IMG/VR virus record: IMGVR_UViG_3300032323_003775
Location: 1-29,657 of that record
Direction: 5' to 3' (one strand)
Length of the DNA stretch: 29,657 bases
DNA from: a virus
Position numbers and translations under genes: made by a program. A model generated the notes under the pieces. The model did no database searches, was not told the origin of the DNA, and saw only the letters and a list, made by a program, of their open reading frames with translations. This document shows, piece by piece, positions 22,454 to 29,597 of this stretch (position 1 is the first letter of the stretch; every line of letters starts with the position of its first letter).

Positions 22454-23105
22454 TAGACCTTTGAGTCAAAAAGTAGGATATTTTTTAGAAGGACTACTAT
22501 TTTGGAAAGGTAGACCTAAGGGAATGATTTATACTAGAGATATAGATTTGGATGATATTCGTGGAATATTTCTTCCAGATGGTTTTGAGGAAAAGTATAG
22601 TTATTTAGGATCTGTTCCTTATAATGAAGATAGTGAGGTATTTAAAGCTATGTATCCACTTGTTTTGGCTATGGATTATGAAGCTAAACCTAAATGGTGT
22701 CCAAGGTGGTTTTTGAGATTCTTACATTTGTTTGGTAACGATAAATCAATTGTTAGAGTTAGAAACTTTACCTTACATAAACTGCATAGAAAGTTAACTA
22801 AAGGCATTATGTTGATTGATTATAAGACTAAATGGGAATGGTATGATTTAAGAATTTCTATTTCAGCTCCTAAACATTTACAAGATCTAGCAAGCGCAAT
22901 TGAAAACGATTTCTACTCTAGGGGTAGACAAGAGGAGATTGCTGAAAAGATATTAGAGCTAGATCCTAAAGCAAGTATTATTTGGGGGAGTGTTGATAGA
23001 CTTATTAAGAAGTATAATGAACTTGTAGATAAGAAATCAAAGCAGAATAAATCTCTCAAAAAAATGATGGAAGAAGATGAAGACCTGGGTTTATATGATA
23101 ATTAA
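22425..23105 (+). CDS. Phage protein of unknown function, 226 aa
   Basis: The start is the ATG at 22425 within the GGTTATG context; an upstream in-frame TTG (22383) would add 14 lysine-rich residues and is unlikely. The central region, KPKWCPRWFLRFLHLFGNDKSIVRVRNFTLHKLHRKLTKGI (about 88-128), is aromatic and basic; IDYKTKWEWYDLRISISAP follows. The C-terminal third is a charged helix ending in acidic residues. I recall similar proteins in other phages without a known role. Confidence 0.65.
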   Translation: MENKPKTKDNRPLSQKVGYFLEGLLFWKGRPKGMIYTRDIDLDDIRGIFLPDGFEEKYSYLGSVPYNEDSEVFKAMYPLVLAMDYEAKPKWCPRWFLRFLHLFGNDKSIVRVRNFTLHKLHRKLTKGIMLIDYKTKWEWYDLRISISAPKHLQDLASAIENDFYSRGRQEEIAEKILELDPKASIIWGSVDRLIKKYNELVDKKSKQNKSLKKMMEEDEDLGLYDN

Positions 23106-23390
23106 ATGGAATATTATTTATTAGTTTTAATCTTTCAGATATTATTTAATATTTTCAAAGTATTAGAAATAAAATATACTTATGAGAATAAACTTAGGTT
23201 ATTATTATTTAATTCTGTTTATATAAATTTAATTTCTTTAGCATCCGTTTATTGGTCACTTGACCTGTTATTTGCGGGAGATTGGTGGGTTATTCCTTTT
23301 TATATAGGAGGTAGTGTATTAGGAAAGTGGATTGCAATGACACAGGTAGAAAACATAAGACATAACATTTATAAATTATTTGGAAAATAA
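23106..23390 (+). CDS. Small multi-span membrane protein
   Basis: 94 aa starting directly after the previous stop. Hydrophobic stretches at about residues 3-20 (YYLLVLIFQILFNIFKVL), 32-50 (LLLFNSVYINLISLASVYW) and 55-72 predict two or three membrane helices. The tail IAMTQVENIRHNIYKLFGK is polar. The spacing resembles small phage membrane proteins of the DUF5698 kind, but I cannot confirm that. It lies just upstream of thymidylate synthase and two genes before the lysozyme. Confidence 0.65.
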   Translation: MEYYLLVLIFQILFNIFKVLEIKYTYENKLRLLLFNSVYINLISLASVYWSLDLLFAGDWWVIPFYIGGSVLGKWIAMTQVENIRHNIYKLFGK

Positions 23391-23394
23391 AAAT

Positions 23395-24375
23395 ATGAAC
23401 AATATCGATAGACAGTATCAAAATCTCCTAAAAGACATCTTAGATAATGGTGTAGAAAAAAAAGATAGAACTGGAACAGGCACTATCTCAGTATTTGGTA
23501 GACAAATTCGCCATAAAATGAGTGAAGGATTTCCTTTACTTACAACAAAGAAAATGGCATGGAAAACAATGGTAACAGAATTGATTTGGTTCTTGCGTGG
23601 AGATACCAATATCAAATACTTAGTTGACAATGGTTGCCATATTTGGGATGGGGATGCTTATAAAAACTACGCAGCCAAAACATCTCTTGATGCAGATGGA
23701 CAATTTACAAAAGAAGAGTTTATCAAAGAAATTAAAACCAATAATGAATTTGCTAAACAATGGGGTGAATTAGGTCCTATCTATGGTAAACAATGGAGAA
23801 AATGGAATTACCAAAGTAAAAAGAATCATTATGTTATGGCAGGTCAACCTACTCATTATAACATTAACATTGATCAAATTATAAATCTAATTTCTGAACT
23901 TAAATCAAATCCTGATAGTAGAAGATTGATGGTGTCAGCTTGGAATGTTGGGGAAGTGGAGAAAATGGTTCTTCCACCTTGCCATTATGGGTTTCAAGTT
24001 TATACTAAAGAAAAAGAAGGTAAACGGTATATTTCTCTAATGTGGAACCAACGTTCAGTAGATACATTCTTAGGATTACCATTTAATATTGCTTCCTATG
24101 CTTTGCTATTAGAGATTATAGCTAAGGAAGTAAATATGATACCTGATGAAATAATTGGGAATTTAGGGGATGTTCACTTATATTTAGATCATATTGAACA
24201 AGCAAAAGAACAAATCAGTAGAAAACCATTTGATTTACCTAAATTAAAAATGAATCCTATATTCTTAGCTAATTTGGAACATAAATCATTTGATGAAGCT
24301 ATTAATGGAGAAGTTAATTTTGAATTAGAAAATTATCAATCACATCCTGCTATTAAAGCACCTTTATCTAACTAA
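23395..24375 (+). CDS. thyA: Thymidylate synthase
   Basis: 326 aa from the ATG at 23395, preferred over the in-frame TTG at 23380. It methylates dUMP to dTMP using methylene-tetrahydrofolate. Visible residues: R25 in DRTGTGT, LIWFLRGDTN (63-72), catalytic C196 in LPPCHYGFQVY, the paired arginines SRR (175-177), and N231 in FLGLPFNIASYALL. That Asn selects dUMP, whereas dCMP hydroxymethylases carry Asp there, so this enzyme makes ordinary dTMP rather than a modified base. Two insertions, near 95-120 and 138-155, make it longer than the E. coli enzyme (264 aa). It serves DNA synthesis along with the replisome. Confidence 0.96.
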   Translation: MNNIDRQYQNLLKDILDNGVEKKDRTGTGTISVFGRQIRHKMSEGFPLLTTKKMAWKTMVTELIWFLRGDTNIKYLVDNGCHIWDGDAYKNYAAKTSLDADGQFTKEEFIKEIKTNNEFAKQWGELGPIYGKQWRKWNYQSKKNHYVMAGQPTHYNINIDQIINLISELKSNPDSRRLMVSAWNVGEVEKMVLPPCHYGFQVYTKEKEGKRYISLMWNQRSVDTFLGLPFNIASYALLLEIIAKEVNMIPDEIIGNLGDVHLYLDHIEQAKEQISRKPFDLPKLKMNPIFLANLEHKSFDEAINGEVNFELENYQSHPAIKAPLSN

Positions 24376-24378
24376 ATT

Positions 24379-24675
24379 ATGACATACGAAAATTTTTCAA
24401 ATATAGTAGAAACATTACAAAAACAAAGTGATTTGATAAGTGATTTGTATACTAAGAAGGTAGACCTACTTGAGTTTTCAGATCCTTATGATGCTATCAT
24501 TCGTATTCTATTAACAGAAGTTTATACTGCAGAAGGTTATGATTGGTTTACTTGGTTCTGTTATGAAAATGATTTTGGAACAGGTACACTAGATGCTAAT
24601 GATGAAAATGGACCTATCTGCTATGATGTAAAATCTCTTTGGGAATTCTTAGAAACTAACTATAATAAATCATGA
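24379..24675 (+). CDS. Conserved-looking phage protein, 98 aa
   Basis: The C-terminal half is acidic and aromatic: VYTAEGYDWFTWFCYENDFGTG, then NGPICYDVKSLWEFLE. The motif order W-WF-YE-D ... PICYD-SLWE-LE occurs in many phage proteins of unknown role. It overlaps the lysozyme gene by ATGA. Confidence 0.65.
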   Translation: MTYENFSNIVETLQKQSDLISDLYTKKVDLLEFSDPYDAIIRILLTEVYTAEGYDWFTWFCYENDFGTGTLDANDENGPICYDVKSLWEFLETNYNKS

Positions 24676-25211
24676 GAAGATTCTTAATTTTACTTACACT
24701 ACTTACTTTTATTACAGGTACTATAGGTGTCTCTAAATCTACAGAAGATAATCTTAGACTCTTAATAGAAGAGTTTGAAGGTATTAAGTTGAAAGCTTAT
24801 AGATGTCCTAAAGGAATACCTACTATAGGAATTGGATCTACTAGATATGATGATGGAAGTAGAGTTAAATTAGGAGATGAAATATCTCTTGACTATGCTG
24901 AAGTGTTGTATGAAAGAGAAGTAGATAAAGTAAGAAAGGAAGTTGATCAATTAGTTATTCCTAATCTAAATAAAAACCAAGAAGATGCTTTAGTTAGTTT
25001 TGCTTACAATGTAGGTATTACTGCTTTTAAATCTTCAACTTTATTAGAAAAAGTGAATAAAGATCCAAGAAGTAATTCCATAAAAAGAGAATTTATGAAA
25101 TGGACAACTTCAGGTGGTAGAAAACTTCAAGGACTTGTTAAAAGAAGAAAAGCAGAAGTTGATTTATATTTCTTAAAAACACCAAACTATGCAAGTAGTT
25201 CTAACTCTTAG
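24672..25211 (+). CDS. Endolysin, GH24 (T4-type) lysozyme with N-terminal signal
   Basis: 179 aa. Residues 1-20 (MRRFLILLTLLTFITGTIGV) form a positive start and hydrophobic stretch, a signal peptide or signal-arrest-release anchor. The catalytic region LLIEEFEGIKLKAYRCPKGIPTIGIG gives E36, C45 and T51 with spacings of 9 and 6, the same as T4 lysozyme E11/D20/T26 but with Cys for Asp. The T4 D20C mutant is known to stay active, and natural E-C-T enzymes exist. NQEDALVSFAYNVG (about 96-109) is the conserved second block. It cuts peptidoglycan for host lysis; export through the host Sec system would make it holin-independent or holin-triggered. The C terminus overlaps the next gene by 23 nt. Confidence 0.93.
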   Translation: MRRFLILLTLLTFITGTIGVSKSTEDNLRLLIEEFEGIKLKAYRCPKGIPTIGIGSTRYDDGSRVKLGDEISLDYAEVLYEREVDKVRKEVDQLVIPNLNKNQEDALVSFAYNVGITAFKSSTLLEKVNKDPRSNSIKREFMKWTTSGGRKLQGLVKRRKAEVDLYFLKTPNYASSSNS

Positions 25212-25425
25212 TAAAGATATTGTCCCACACATAGCAGATTTGATACTTGGTGGAAAACTTGAGGGAGGTTATTCAATTGACTATGCTCTAAATGCACTTG
25301 TATCATCTCTAAACGGAAAAGAAATTGTTATTTACAATTTCACAAAATATTTTTGGTTGGACAATAGATGGAGTGGATATAAGATTGATAATTATGGAAC
25401 AAAAATAGTAATAAACTTTATTTAA
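25189..25425 (+). CDS. Small hypothetical protein, 78 aa
   Basis: It overlaps the lysozyme end by 23 nt in another frame. The sequence starts QVVLTLSKDIVPHIADLILGG, then a helix (SIDYALNALVSSL) and a strand-rich half with YFWLDNRWSGYKIDNYG. No family was recognised. A role beside lysis is possible from position only. Confidence 0.55.
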   Translation: MQVVLTLSKDIVPHIADLILGGKLEGGYSIDYALNALVSSLNGKEIVIYNFTKYFWLDNRWSGYKIDNYGTKIVINFI

Positions 25426-25428
25426 TAA

Positions 25429-25665
25429 ATGCTACACTTAGAAGAAAAAGTAAAAGATCAAATTTACAATATAATTTTAAAATCAAATGGTATTATAGTA
25501 GGTGAGTTTGTTAAAGTAGACGGGTTCTATTATTTTGCTGAAAATGATAGTAGAACTTGGGGATTGTGGTCAGAAGAGTTTTTAAAGAGTTTGGTATCTG
25601 AATTAGAATTACTAAACAAAGAAGCAAATGATGTCATAAAAGCAGATTACATAAATTTTCAATAA
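25429..25665 (+). CDS. Small hypothetical protein, 78 aa
   Basis: It starts 3 nt after the previous stop. A strand-rich core (NGIIVGEFVKVDGFYYFAEND) is flanked by an N-terminal helix and a longer C-terminal helix (EEFLKSLVSELELLNKEA). Not recognised. It ends this unit; a 37-nt gap precedes the phosphoesterase. Confidence 0.55.
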   Translation: MLHLEEKVKDQIYNIILKSNGIIVGEFVKVDGFYYFAENDSRTWGLWSEEFLKSLVSELELLNKEANDVIKADYINFQ

Positions 25666-25702
25666 ATGATAATCTACTAAATTCATATTTATTAGAAAAA
25701 AT

Positions 25703-26398
25703 ATGAAAAAAATTGAAGCGTTATTTTTATCAGATATTCATTTAGGTACTAAGGGTTCAAATGCTGACGGAGTAGTAGATATTCTAAAGCAATTTAATCC
25801 TAAGTACCTATTTTTAGTAGGGGATATTATAGATGGGTGGATGCTAAAAAGAAAATTTAGATGGTCTCAATCTCATACTAATGTTATAAGAAAAATGTTA
25901 TCATACTCTAAAAATGGAACCAAAATAATTTATATTCCCGGGAATCATGATGAATTTATGAGAAATTATATTGGGTTAACTTTTGGCAGTGTAGAAATAC
26001 ATAATGAATATATTTGGAAAGATACTCTAATAACTCATGGGGATTTATATGATGGGGTAGTTCAGTTAAAGTGGTTAGGTATACTTGGATCTATAGGATA
26101 TGATTTAGCTATTTCAATAGATAGATTTTTAAAAAAATGGGGTGTTAGAAGATCATTATCTAAATACTTAAAATCAAAAGTAAAAGAAGCAATGAAATTT
26201 ATAACACAATATGAAATGGAATTAGTGAGGCAAGCTAAAAATAATAAATGTTCAAATGTAATATCGGGTCACATTCATTATCCTGAAGATAAAATGATAG
26301 ATGGGATAAGATATTTGAATTGTGGAGATTGGATAGAAAATAATTCTTATATAATTTACAATAAAGGAAAATATAATGTTCACAAGTTTAAAGGATAA
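25703..26398 (+). CDS. Metallophosphoesterase, UDP-2,3-diacylglucosamine diphosphatase (LpxH)-like
   Basis: 231 aa. The five calcineurin-type motifs are in order: D11 and H13 (LSDIHLG), D41 (VGDIID), N81 and H82 (PGNHDEF), H112 (THGD), and H190 with H192 (SGHIHYP). The helical insert (about 120-175) and the closing NCGDWIENNS match the LpxH/LpxH2 group, which removes UMP from UDP-2,3-diacylglucosamine in lipid A synthesis. Related phosphoesterases also sit beside glycosyltransferases with other substrates. The next gene overlaps by 23 nt and is a GT2, so the two probably form one surface-glycolipid module. ATA codons are very frequent by eye, suggesting a different origin from the replication genes. 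Confidence 0.85.
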   Translation: MKKIEALFLSDIHLGTKGSNADGVVDILKQFNPKYLFLVGDIIDGWMLKRKFRWSQSHTNVIRKMLSYSKNGTKIIYIPGNHDEFMRNYIGLTFGSVEIHNEYIWKDTLITHGDLYDGVVQLKWLGILGSIGYDLAISIDRFLKKWGVRRSLSKYLKSKVKEAMKFITQYEMELVRQAKNNKCSNVISGHIHYPEDKMIDGIRYLNCGDWIENNSYIIYNKGKYNVHKFKG

Positions 26399-27101
26399 AG
26401 TAACTATTGTAATTCCTACCTACAACGAAGAAAAGTATATAGGAAAAACTATAGAAAGTATAAATTCCCAAGAAGGAATAGAAGGAATTAATGTGGTAAT
26501 AGCAGATGGAGATAGTACAGATGATACTATAAAAATTATTAAATATTATCAATTCCAATGTAAAAAACTAAAAATAAAAATTATTAAAGGGGGGAAGGTA
26601 GCTAGAGGAAGAAATAATGGATCAAATTATGTAAAAACTAAATATACTCTATTTCTAGATGCAGATAGTACACTAATAGAAAAAGATAATATAAAATACA
26701 ATATAGAAAAAATGGAAAGAGATAACTTAGATCTCTTAACATGTCAAATAAAAGATACATCTGGGGATATAAAATCAAAAGTAGTTTTTAGTTTATTTAA
26801 TATAATTAACAGAATATTATCATCCAAAACTCCATTTGCCATAGGGGGATATTTTTTAACAGATACTTATAGATTTAGAGGAAATGGAATGTTTAATGAG
26901 CAAGTAACTACTTCTGAAGATTATTTGTTGTCAAAAAAATATAGCAAAGATAAATTCCATATCAGTAAAAAATACTATGGGCAGGATAACAGAAGATTTA
27001 AAAAAATGGGATATTTCAAAATGATAAAACTTTTGTTAGATAATTACAAAAATAGAAATAATATAGAACATTTTAAAAAAGAAGTTGGATATTGGGACTA
27101 A
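26376..27101 (+). CDS. Glycosyltransferase, GT-A fold, family 2
   Basis: 241 aa. VTIVIPTYNEEKYIGKTIESI (9-29), VVIADGDSTDDT (40-51) and YTLFLDADSTL (90-100), with DADS as the metal site, are standard GT2 motifs. NEQVTTSEDYLLSKKY (about 174-189) holds the catalytic-base ED region. No membrane anchor is evident. The start lies inside the end of the LpxH-like gene, so translation is coupled. Like its partner it is extremely AT-rich. A terminator/promoter element follows. Confidence 0.92.
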   Translation: MFTSLKDKVTIVIPTYNEEKYIGKTIESINSQEGIEGINVVIADGDSTDDTIKIIKYYQFQCKKLKIKIIKGGKVARGRNNGSNYVKTKYTLFLDADSTLIEKDNIKYNIEKMERDNLDLLTCQIKDTSGDIKSKVVFSLFNIINRILSSKTPFAIGGYFLTDTYRFRGNGMFNEQVTTSEDYLLSKKYSKDKFHISKKYYGQDNRRFKKMGYFKMIKLLLDNYKNRNNIEHFKKEVGYWD

Positions 27102-27123
27102 ATTGAAGTATTTTCAAAAAATG

Positions 27124-27139
27124 CGCGAACTGTTTAGCG
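27124..27139 (+). promoter_or_regulatory. Inverted repeat upstream of promoter copy 3 (operator-like)
   Basis: CGCGAA-CTGT-TTAGCG, an inverted repeat with one mismatch. It ends 19 nt before the -33 TTG, the same distance as the matching elements at 28004 and 29598. Confidence 0.6.
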
Positions 27140-27149
27140 AAAGTTCCCT

Positions 27150-27176
27150 GCCGAAAGCTTGGCTTTCGGCTTTCTT
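27150..27176 (+). terminator. Terminator hairpin overlapping promoter copy 3
   Basis: GCCGAAAGC (27150-27158) pairs with GCTTTCGGC (27162-27170), 9 bp around the 3-nt loop TTG, followed by TTTCTT. It ends the LpxH/GT2 transcript. The loop is the -33 box of the promoter, so both signals share sequence. Confidence 0.75.
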
Positions 27177-27190
27177 GTTCGTAAATTTAC
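27159..27190 (+). promoter_or_regulatory. Repeated phage promoter, copy 3
   Basis: TTG at 27159-27161, 20 nt, TAAATTTAC at 27182-27190, then ATTGTTGATTTAAAAA. The segment from GGCTTTC to GTTGA differs from copy 1 at only two or three positions. Transcription should start near 27196, with GGTTATG of the next gene about 15 nt on. Confidence 0.87.
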
Positions 27191-27214
27191 ATTGTTGATT
27201 TAAAAATAACGGTT

Positions 27215-27403
27215 ATGAAAAAATTAGATGAATTAGTAAAGGGTAAGAGTTATATACACGTTAGTTACTATGGTAATGTTAGAACTACATTTAGGTATAT
27301 AGGTAAAACGGATTCAAAAACACACACTATCGTTATATTAGATGGTAAAGAAGAAGGAGTTAAATCATTCCTTATTCCAACAGATCAAATTATTGAATAT
27401 TAA
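27215..27403 (+). CDS. Small hypothetical protein, 62 aa
   Basis: First gene after promoter copy 3, with GGTTATG at the start. The sequence is strand-rich: SYIHVSYYGNVRTTFRYIGK, then THTIVILDGKEEGVKSFLIP, resembling a small SH3-like or barrel fold. Not recognised. Confidence 0.6.
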   Translation: MKKLDELVKGKSYIHVSYYGNVRTTFRYIGKTDSKTHTIVILDGKEEGVKSFLIPTDQIIEY

Positions 27404-27421
27404 TATAAAAAAATAAAGGTT

Positions 27422-27706
27422 ATGAACAAAACTGAAATTAAAAGACAAATCAATTATCGATTCTATCAGTACGTAAATAATAATTTTCCGGAATATGAAA
27501 TTGATGGTGGGGAAGGAAATGGAAGAATATATTTAGTACCAAAAGAAGGTGATAATAGAGGTGATAATTCGATTGAATATCATCAATCCAGACATGATTT
27601 AGTTTGTTTTAATTGGGCATCTAAAAAAACACATGAAGACGTAGCTAAAATGCAATCTTATGTCTCAAATAATATTATTCCATTTATAACCTTATGTCTT
27701 AAATAA
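27422..27706 (+). CDS. Small hypothetical protein, 94 aa
   Basis: It carries AAAGGTTATG at the start, like the first genes of the promoter-led units. The protein has a basic N-terminal helix (KTEIKRQINYRFYQYVNNNF), then YEIDGGEGNGRIYLVPKEGD and a C-terminal helix. Not recognised. It shares the unit of promoter copy 3. Confidence 0.6.
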   Translation: MNKTEIKRQINYRFYQYVNNNFPEYEIDGGEGNGRIYLVPKEGDNRGDNSIEYHQSRHDLVCFNWASKKTHEDVAKMQSYVSNNIIPFITLCLK

Positions 27707-27710
27707 TATT

Positions 27711-27974
27711 ATGACACAACAAACAGCAGTAAATAACTTACATGAATGGTTTTGGTTATTCAAACACAAACTTGTAGATGATTATCCTGAATATAGTAAA
27801 ACATTTGATTATATAATAGGGAATGCAGATGGAGATGGTGTATTGTACGAAGTAATGGAATTTGCTTATAGATACTTGCAAGTAGAAGCAGCATTGAGAG
27901 GTGGAGAAGATAATCTAACCATCACTAACTATTTGAAAGCTTTAGATTATGGGTATGACGAATGGAAAAAATAA
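27711..27974 (+). CDS. Small hypothetical protein, 87 aa
   Basis: All-helical and aromatic: NNLHEWFWLFKHKLVDDYPEY, then GNADGDGVLYEVMEFAYRYLQVEAALRGG. The DADGDG-like stretch (NADGDGVLYE) is acidic and glycine-rich, similar in look to a calcium loop but without the full pattern. It ends the unit; promoter copy 4 follows. Confidence 0.55.
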   Translation: MTQQTAVNNLHEWFWLFKHKLVDDYPEYSKTFDYIIGNADGDGVLYEVMEFAYRYLQVEAALRGGEDNLTITNYLKALDYGYDEWKK

Positions 27975-28003
27975 AATTCTGTTTGAAAAACCTGCAAAGA
28001 GCG

Positions 28004-28019
28004 CGCGAACTGTTTCGCG
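28004..28019 (+). promoter_or_regulatory. Perfect inverted repeat upstream of promoter copy 4 (operator-like)
   Basis: CGCGAA-CTGT-TTCGCG, 6-bp arms with a 4-nt centre and no mismatch. It ends 19 nt before the -33 TTG. GC-rich against its AT-rich surroundings. Confidence 0.65.
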
Positions 28020-28038
28020 AATGCTCCTTGCGTCTTGC

Positions 28039-28070
28039 TTGGTTTCCTGAGGGATTCAGCGTAGATTTAC
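28039..28070 (+). promoter_or_regulatory. Repeated phage promoter, copy 4 (diverged)
   Basis: TTG at 28039-28041, 20 nt, TAGATTTAC at 28062-28070, then AGTGTTGA. The boxes and spacing are kept while the spacer sequence differs from copies 1-3. Transcription should start near 28076, giving a leader of about 70 nt before 28145. Confidence 0.8.
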
Positions 28071-28096
28071 AGTGTTGAGTGTTTAAGGTTCAATTG

Positions 28097-28115
28097 ATAT
28101 AACACGGTGTTATAT
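28097..28115 (+). promoter_or_regulatory. 19-bp palindrome in the leader of promoter copy 4
   Basis: ATATAACAC-G-GTGTTATAT, perfect 9-bp arms around one base, about 20 nt after the predicted transcription start. It could be an operator for a dimeric repressor or an RNA hairpin. No T-run follows directly, so it is not a clear terminator. Confidence 0.65.
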
Positions 28116-28144
28116 TATATAATAAAAAATAAATAATAATGGTT

Positions 28145-28912
28145 ATGAAAAGTGTAATTAAAAATCAAATCAAAGAAGTAGAACAAAAATTATCATTTTT
28201 AGATCAAAAAAGAGAGGGTATTGATAAAGTTTATCAAGATCTAGAAGTAGCATTTATTACTCCATTTCTAGAACAATATAATATCTTATCTGAAGAATAT
28301 TTTTTGAAATATTCATATAACTCATTTAGTATCAATGCTCTAAGAGATGGTATCTATAGAGAAGAGTTAGTTAGTTTTAGAATTCATGAACCATCCTATT
28401 CTTTTGGAGAAGAAAAAGAGAAAGTTATTTCAACTTCTTTCTATTCTACAAATTCAAATAGTGATTTTGAATTAAATAGAATGGTTATTGTTGGTAAAAT
28501 AGGTCAAATGTTACTTGATAATAAAAGTAATATTATTGCAGGATGGAATGAATTGAATAAAAAATATGGTTCTGAAATAAAAGAAACTAATAATGAAGTA
28601 TATGCTCTAGAAAAGGAACTAAGAGAACTAAAATTATCTCTAAGAGAAATTGAAAAAGAAGAAATGTATAATATCCTTAGTGAAGGAGTACATTTCAAAA
28701 TGGATGATTTTGTAACATTAGATATTAATAATAAAGAATCTAGATATCTCTCTTATATTAAATTGTTATCTACTAAAAATAAATCAGTAGTTGTAAAATA
28801 TATTGGTCATAGAAATGAAGATTTTACTACAGCAACTGTTAGATTGATGCATTTAGAAAGATTTATTATTAGATATTCTAATCTACTAGCTCCAAAAGAA
28901 GTATTAGCTTAA
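28145..28912 (+). CDS. Coiled-coil protein of unknown function, 255 aa
   Basis: I chose the ATG at 28145, the second in ATGGTTATG, to match the other GGTTATG starts; 28139 would add two residues. Coiled-coil helices are predicted at about 3-30 (IKNQIKEVEQKLSFLDQKRE) and 150-180 (NEVYALEKELRELKLSLREIEK), with a strand-rich domain between and another at the end (SVVVKYIGHRNEDFTTATVRLMHL). No enzyme motif is seen. The single larger gene of the early region. Confidence 0.65.
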   Translation: MKSVIKNQIKEVEQKLSFLDQKREGIDKVYQDLEVAFITPFLEQYNILSEEYFLKYSYNSFSINALRDGIYREELVSFRIHEPSYSFGEEKEKVISTSFYSTNSNSDFELNRMVIVGKIGQMLLDNKSNIIAGWNELNKKYGSEIKETNNEVYALEKELRELKLSLREIEKEEMYNILSEGVHFKMDDFVTLDINNKESRYLSYIKLLSTKNKSVVVKYIGHRNEDFTTATVRLMHLERFIIRYSNLLAPKEVLA

Positions 28913-28941
28913 TATATTATAAAACTTAAATATAAAAAACT

Positions 28942-29100
28942 ATGGTTACTGAAATTATTCGAAAAGTATTTAATATTAATTCTGAAAGAATTAATCGTGA
29001 TGGTGATCTAAAACCTACAGGTGTAAAATATACTATTAGGGGGGATTATGGGTTTAATGAAACATTTGAACATATTTTTAGGGAACGACTAAAGAGCTAA
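28942..29100 (+). CDS. Small hypothetical protein, 52 aa
   Basis: The frame runs from ATG at 28942 (TATGGTTACT context) to TAA at 29098. It reads VTEIIRKVFNINSERINRDG, then PTGVKYTIRGDYGFNETFEHIF. Position, spacing (29-nt gap before, 2-nt gap after) and amphipathic pattern support a real gene. Not recognised. Confidence 0.55.
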   Translation: MVTEIIRKVFNINSERINRDGDLKPTGVKYTIRGDYGFNETFEHIFRERLKS

Positions 29101-29102
29101 AT

Positions 29103-29255
29103 ATGAAAACTGAAAGAGATATTCTAGTATTAATTTCCGAGTTGGAAATGTGGATTTCACGTATTAAAAGAGAAAATCCTATTGAAGGCGCTAATGCTAT
29201 ATTGATAGTAAATGAAAAAATTAATGTGCTAAAATGGGTGCTAGATGATATTTAA
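29103..29255 (+). CDS. Small helical protein, 50 aa
   Basis: ATG at 29103 to TAA at 29253. Two helices, ERDILVLISELEMWISRIKR and ANAILIVNEKINVLKWVLDD, form a likely helical hairpin. It overlaps the next start by 11 nt. Not recognised. Confidence 0.55.
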   Translation: MKTERDILVLISELEMWISRIKRENPIEGANAILIVNEKINVLKWVLDDI

Positions 29256-29385
29256 AGAATATGATCAAGCAGTTATATACGCTGCTCTAAATGATATAAA
29301 AGGTTATCATGTAGCAGGGAATAAAAAAGGTGGTTGGTTAATACTAAAAGGGAATAAAGTAGTAAAAATAAAATGTCTAAACTAA
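29245..29385 (+). CDS. Small hypothetical protein, 46 aa
   Basis: ATG at 29245 inside the end of the previous gene, to TAA at 29383. It reads YDQAVIYAALNDIKGYHVAG, then GGWLILKGNKVVKIKCLN, a helix followed by two strands. It overlaps the next start by 13 nt. Confidence 0.5.
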   Translation: MIFKEYDQAVIYAALNDIKGYHVAGNKKGGWLILKGNKVVKIKCLN

Positions 29386-29552
29386 AAAAGGGAGATACAG
29401 TACGATTTCCATTTGCTGGGACTATTCATATAGGTATATTTGAAGGTATTACAGAGGTAGAATATGGTTCAGTAAAGAGAACTTACTATAAATGCAAAAC
29501 AGCAGAAGGTACTGTGTATCCTGTTGACAAGTCTTTAGTAAGTAAAATTTAA
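29373..29552 (+). CDS. Small SH3-like protein, 59 aa
   Basis: ATG at 29373 to TAA at 29550. The pattern KKGDTVRFPFAGTIHIGIFEGI, then RTYYKCKTAEGTVYPVDKS is that of a small five-stranded barrel (KOW or SH3-like), where GD-V-F/W opens strand 1. Similar proteins are common in phage early regions. Function unknown. Confidence 0.6.
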   Translation: MSKLKKGDTVRFPFAGTIHIGIFEGITEVEYGSVKRTYYKCKTAEGTVYPVDKSLVSKI

Positions 29553-29597
29553 ACTAACAATTTTTTTAAATTTTTTTTGAAGCAATTTCAAGAAACA

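Noticed and set aside
23395-24375. Thymidylate synthase as a base-hypermodification enzyme
   Set aside because: The residue that selects dUMP is Asn (N231) and the motifs are those of ordinary thymidylate synthase.
27121-27198. Open frame through promoter copy 3 (25 codons), with a similar frame through copy 4
   Set aside because: The shared frame follows from the fixed element spacing. Differences between copies fall at all codon positions and change residues, and copy 2 has no such frame. It is regulatory DNA.
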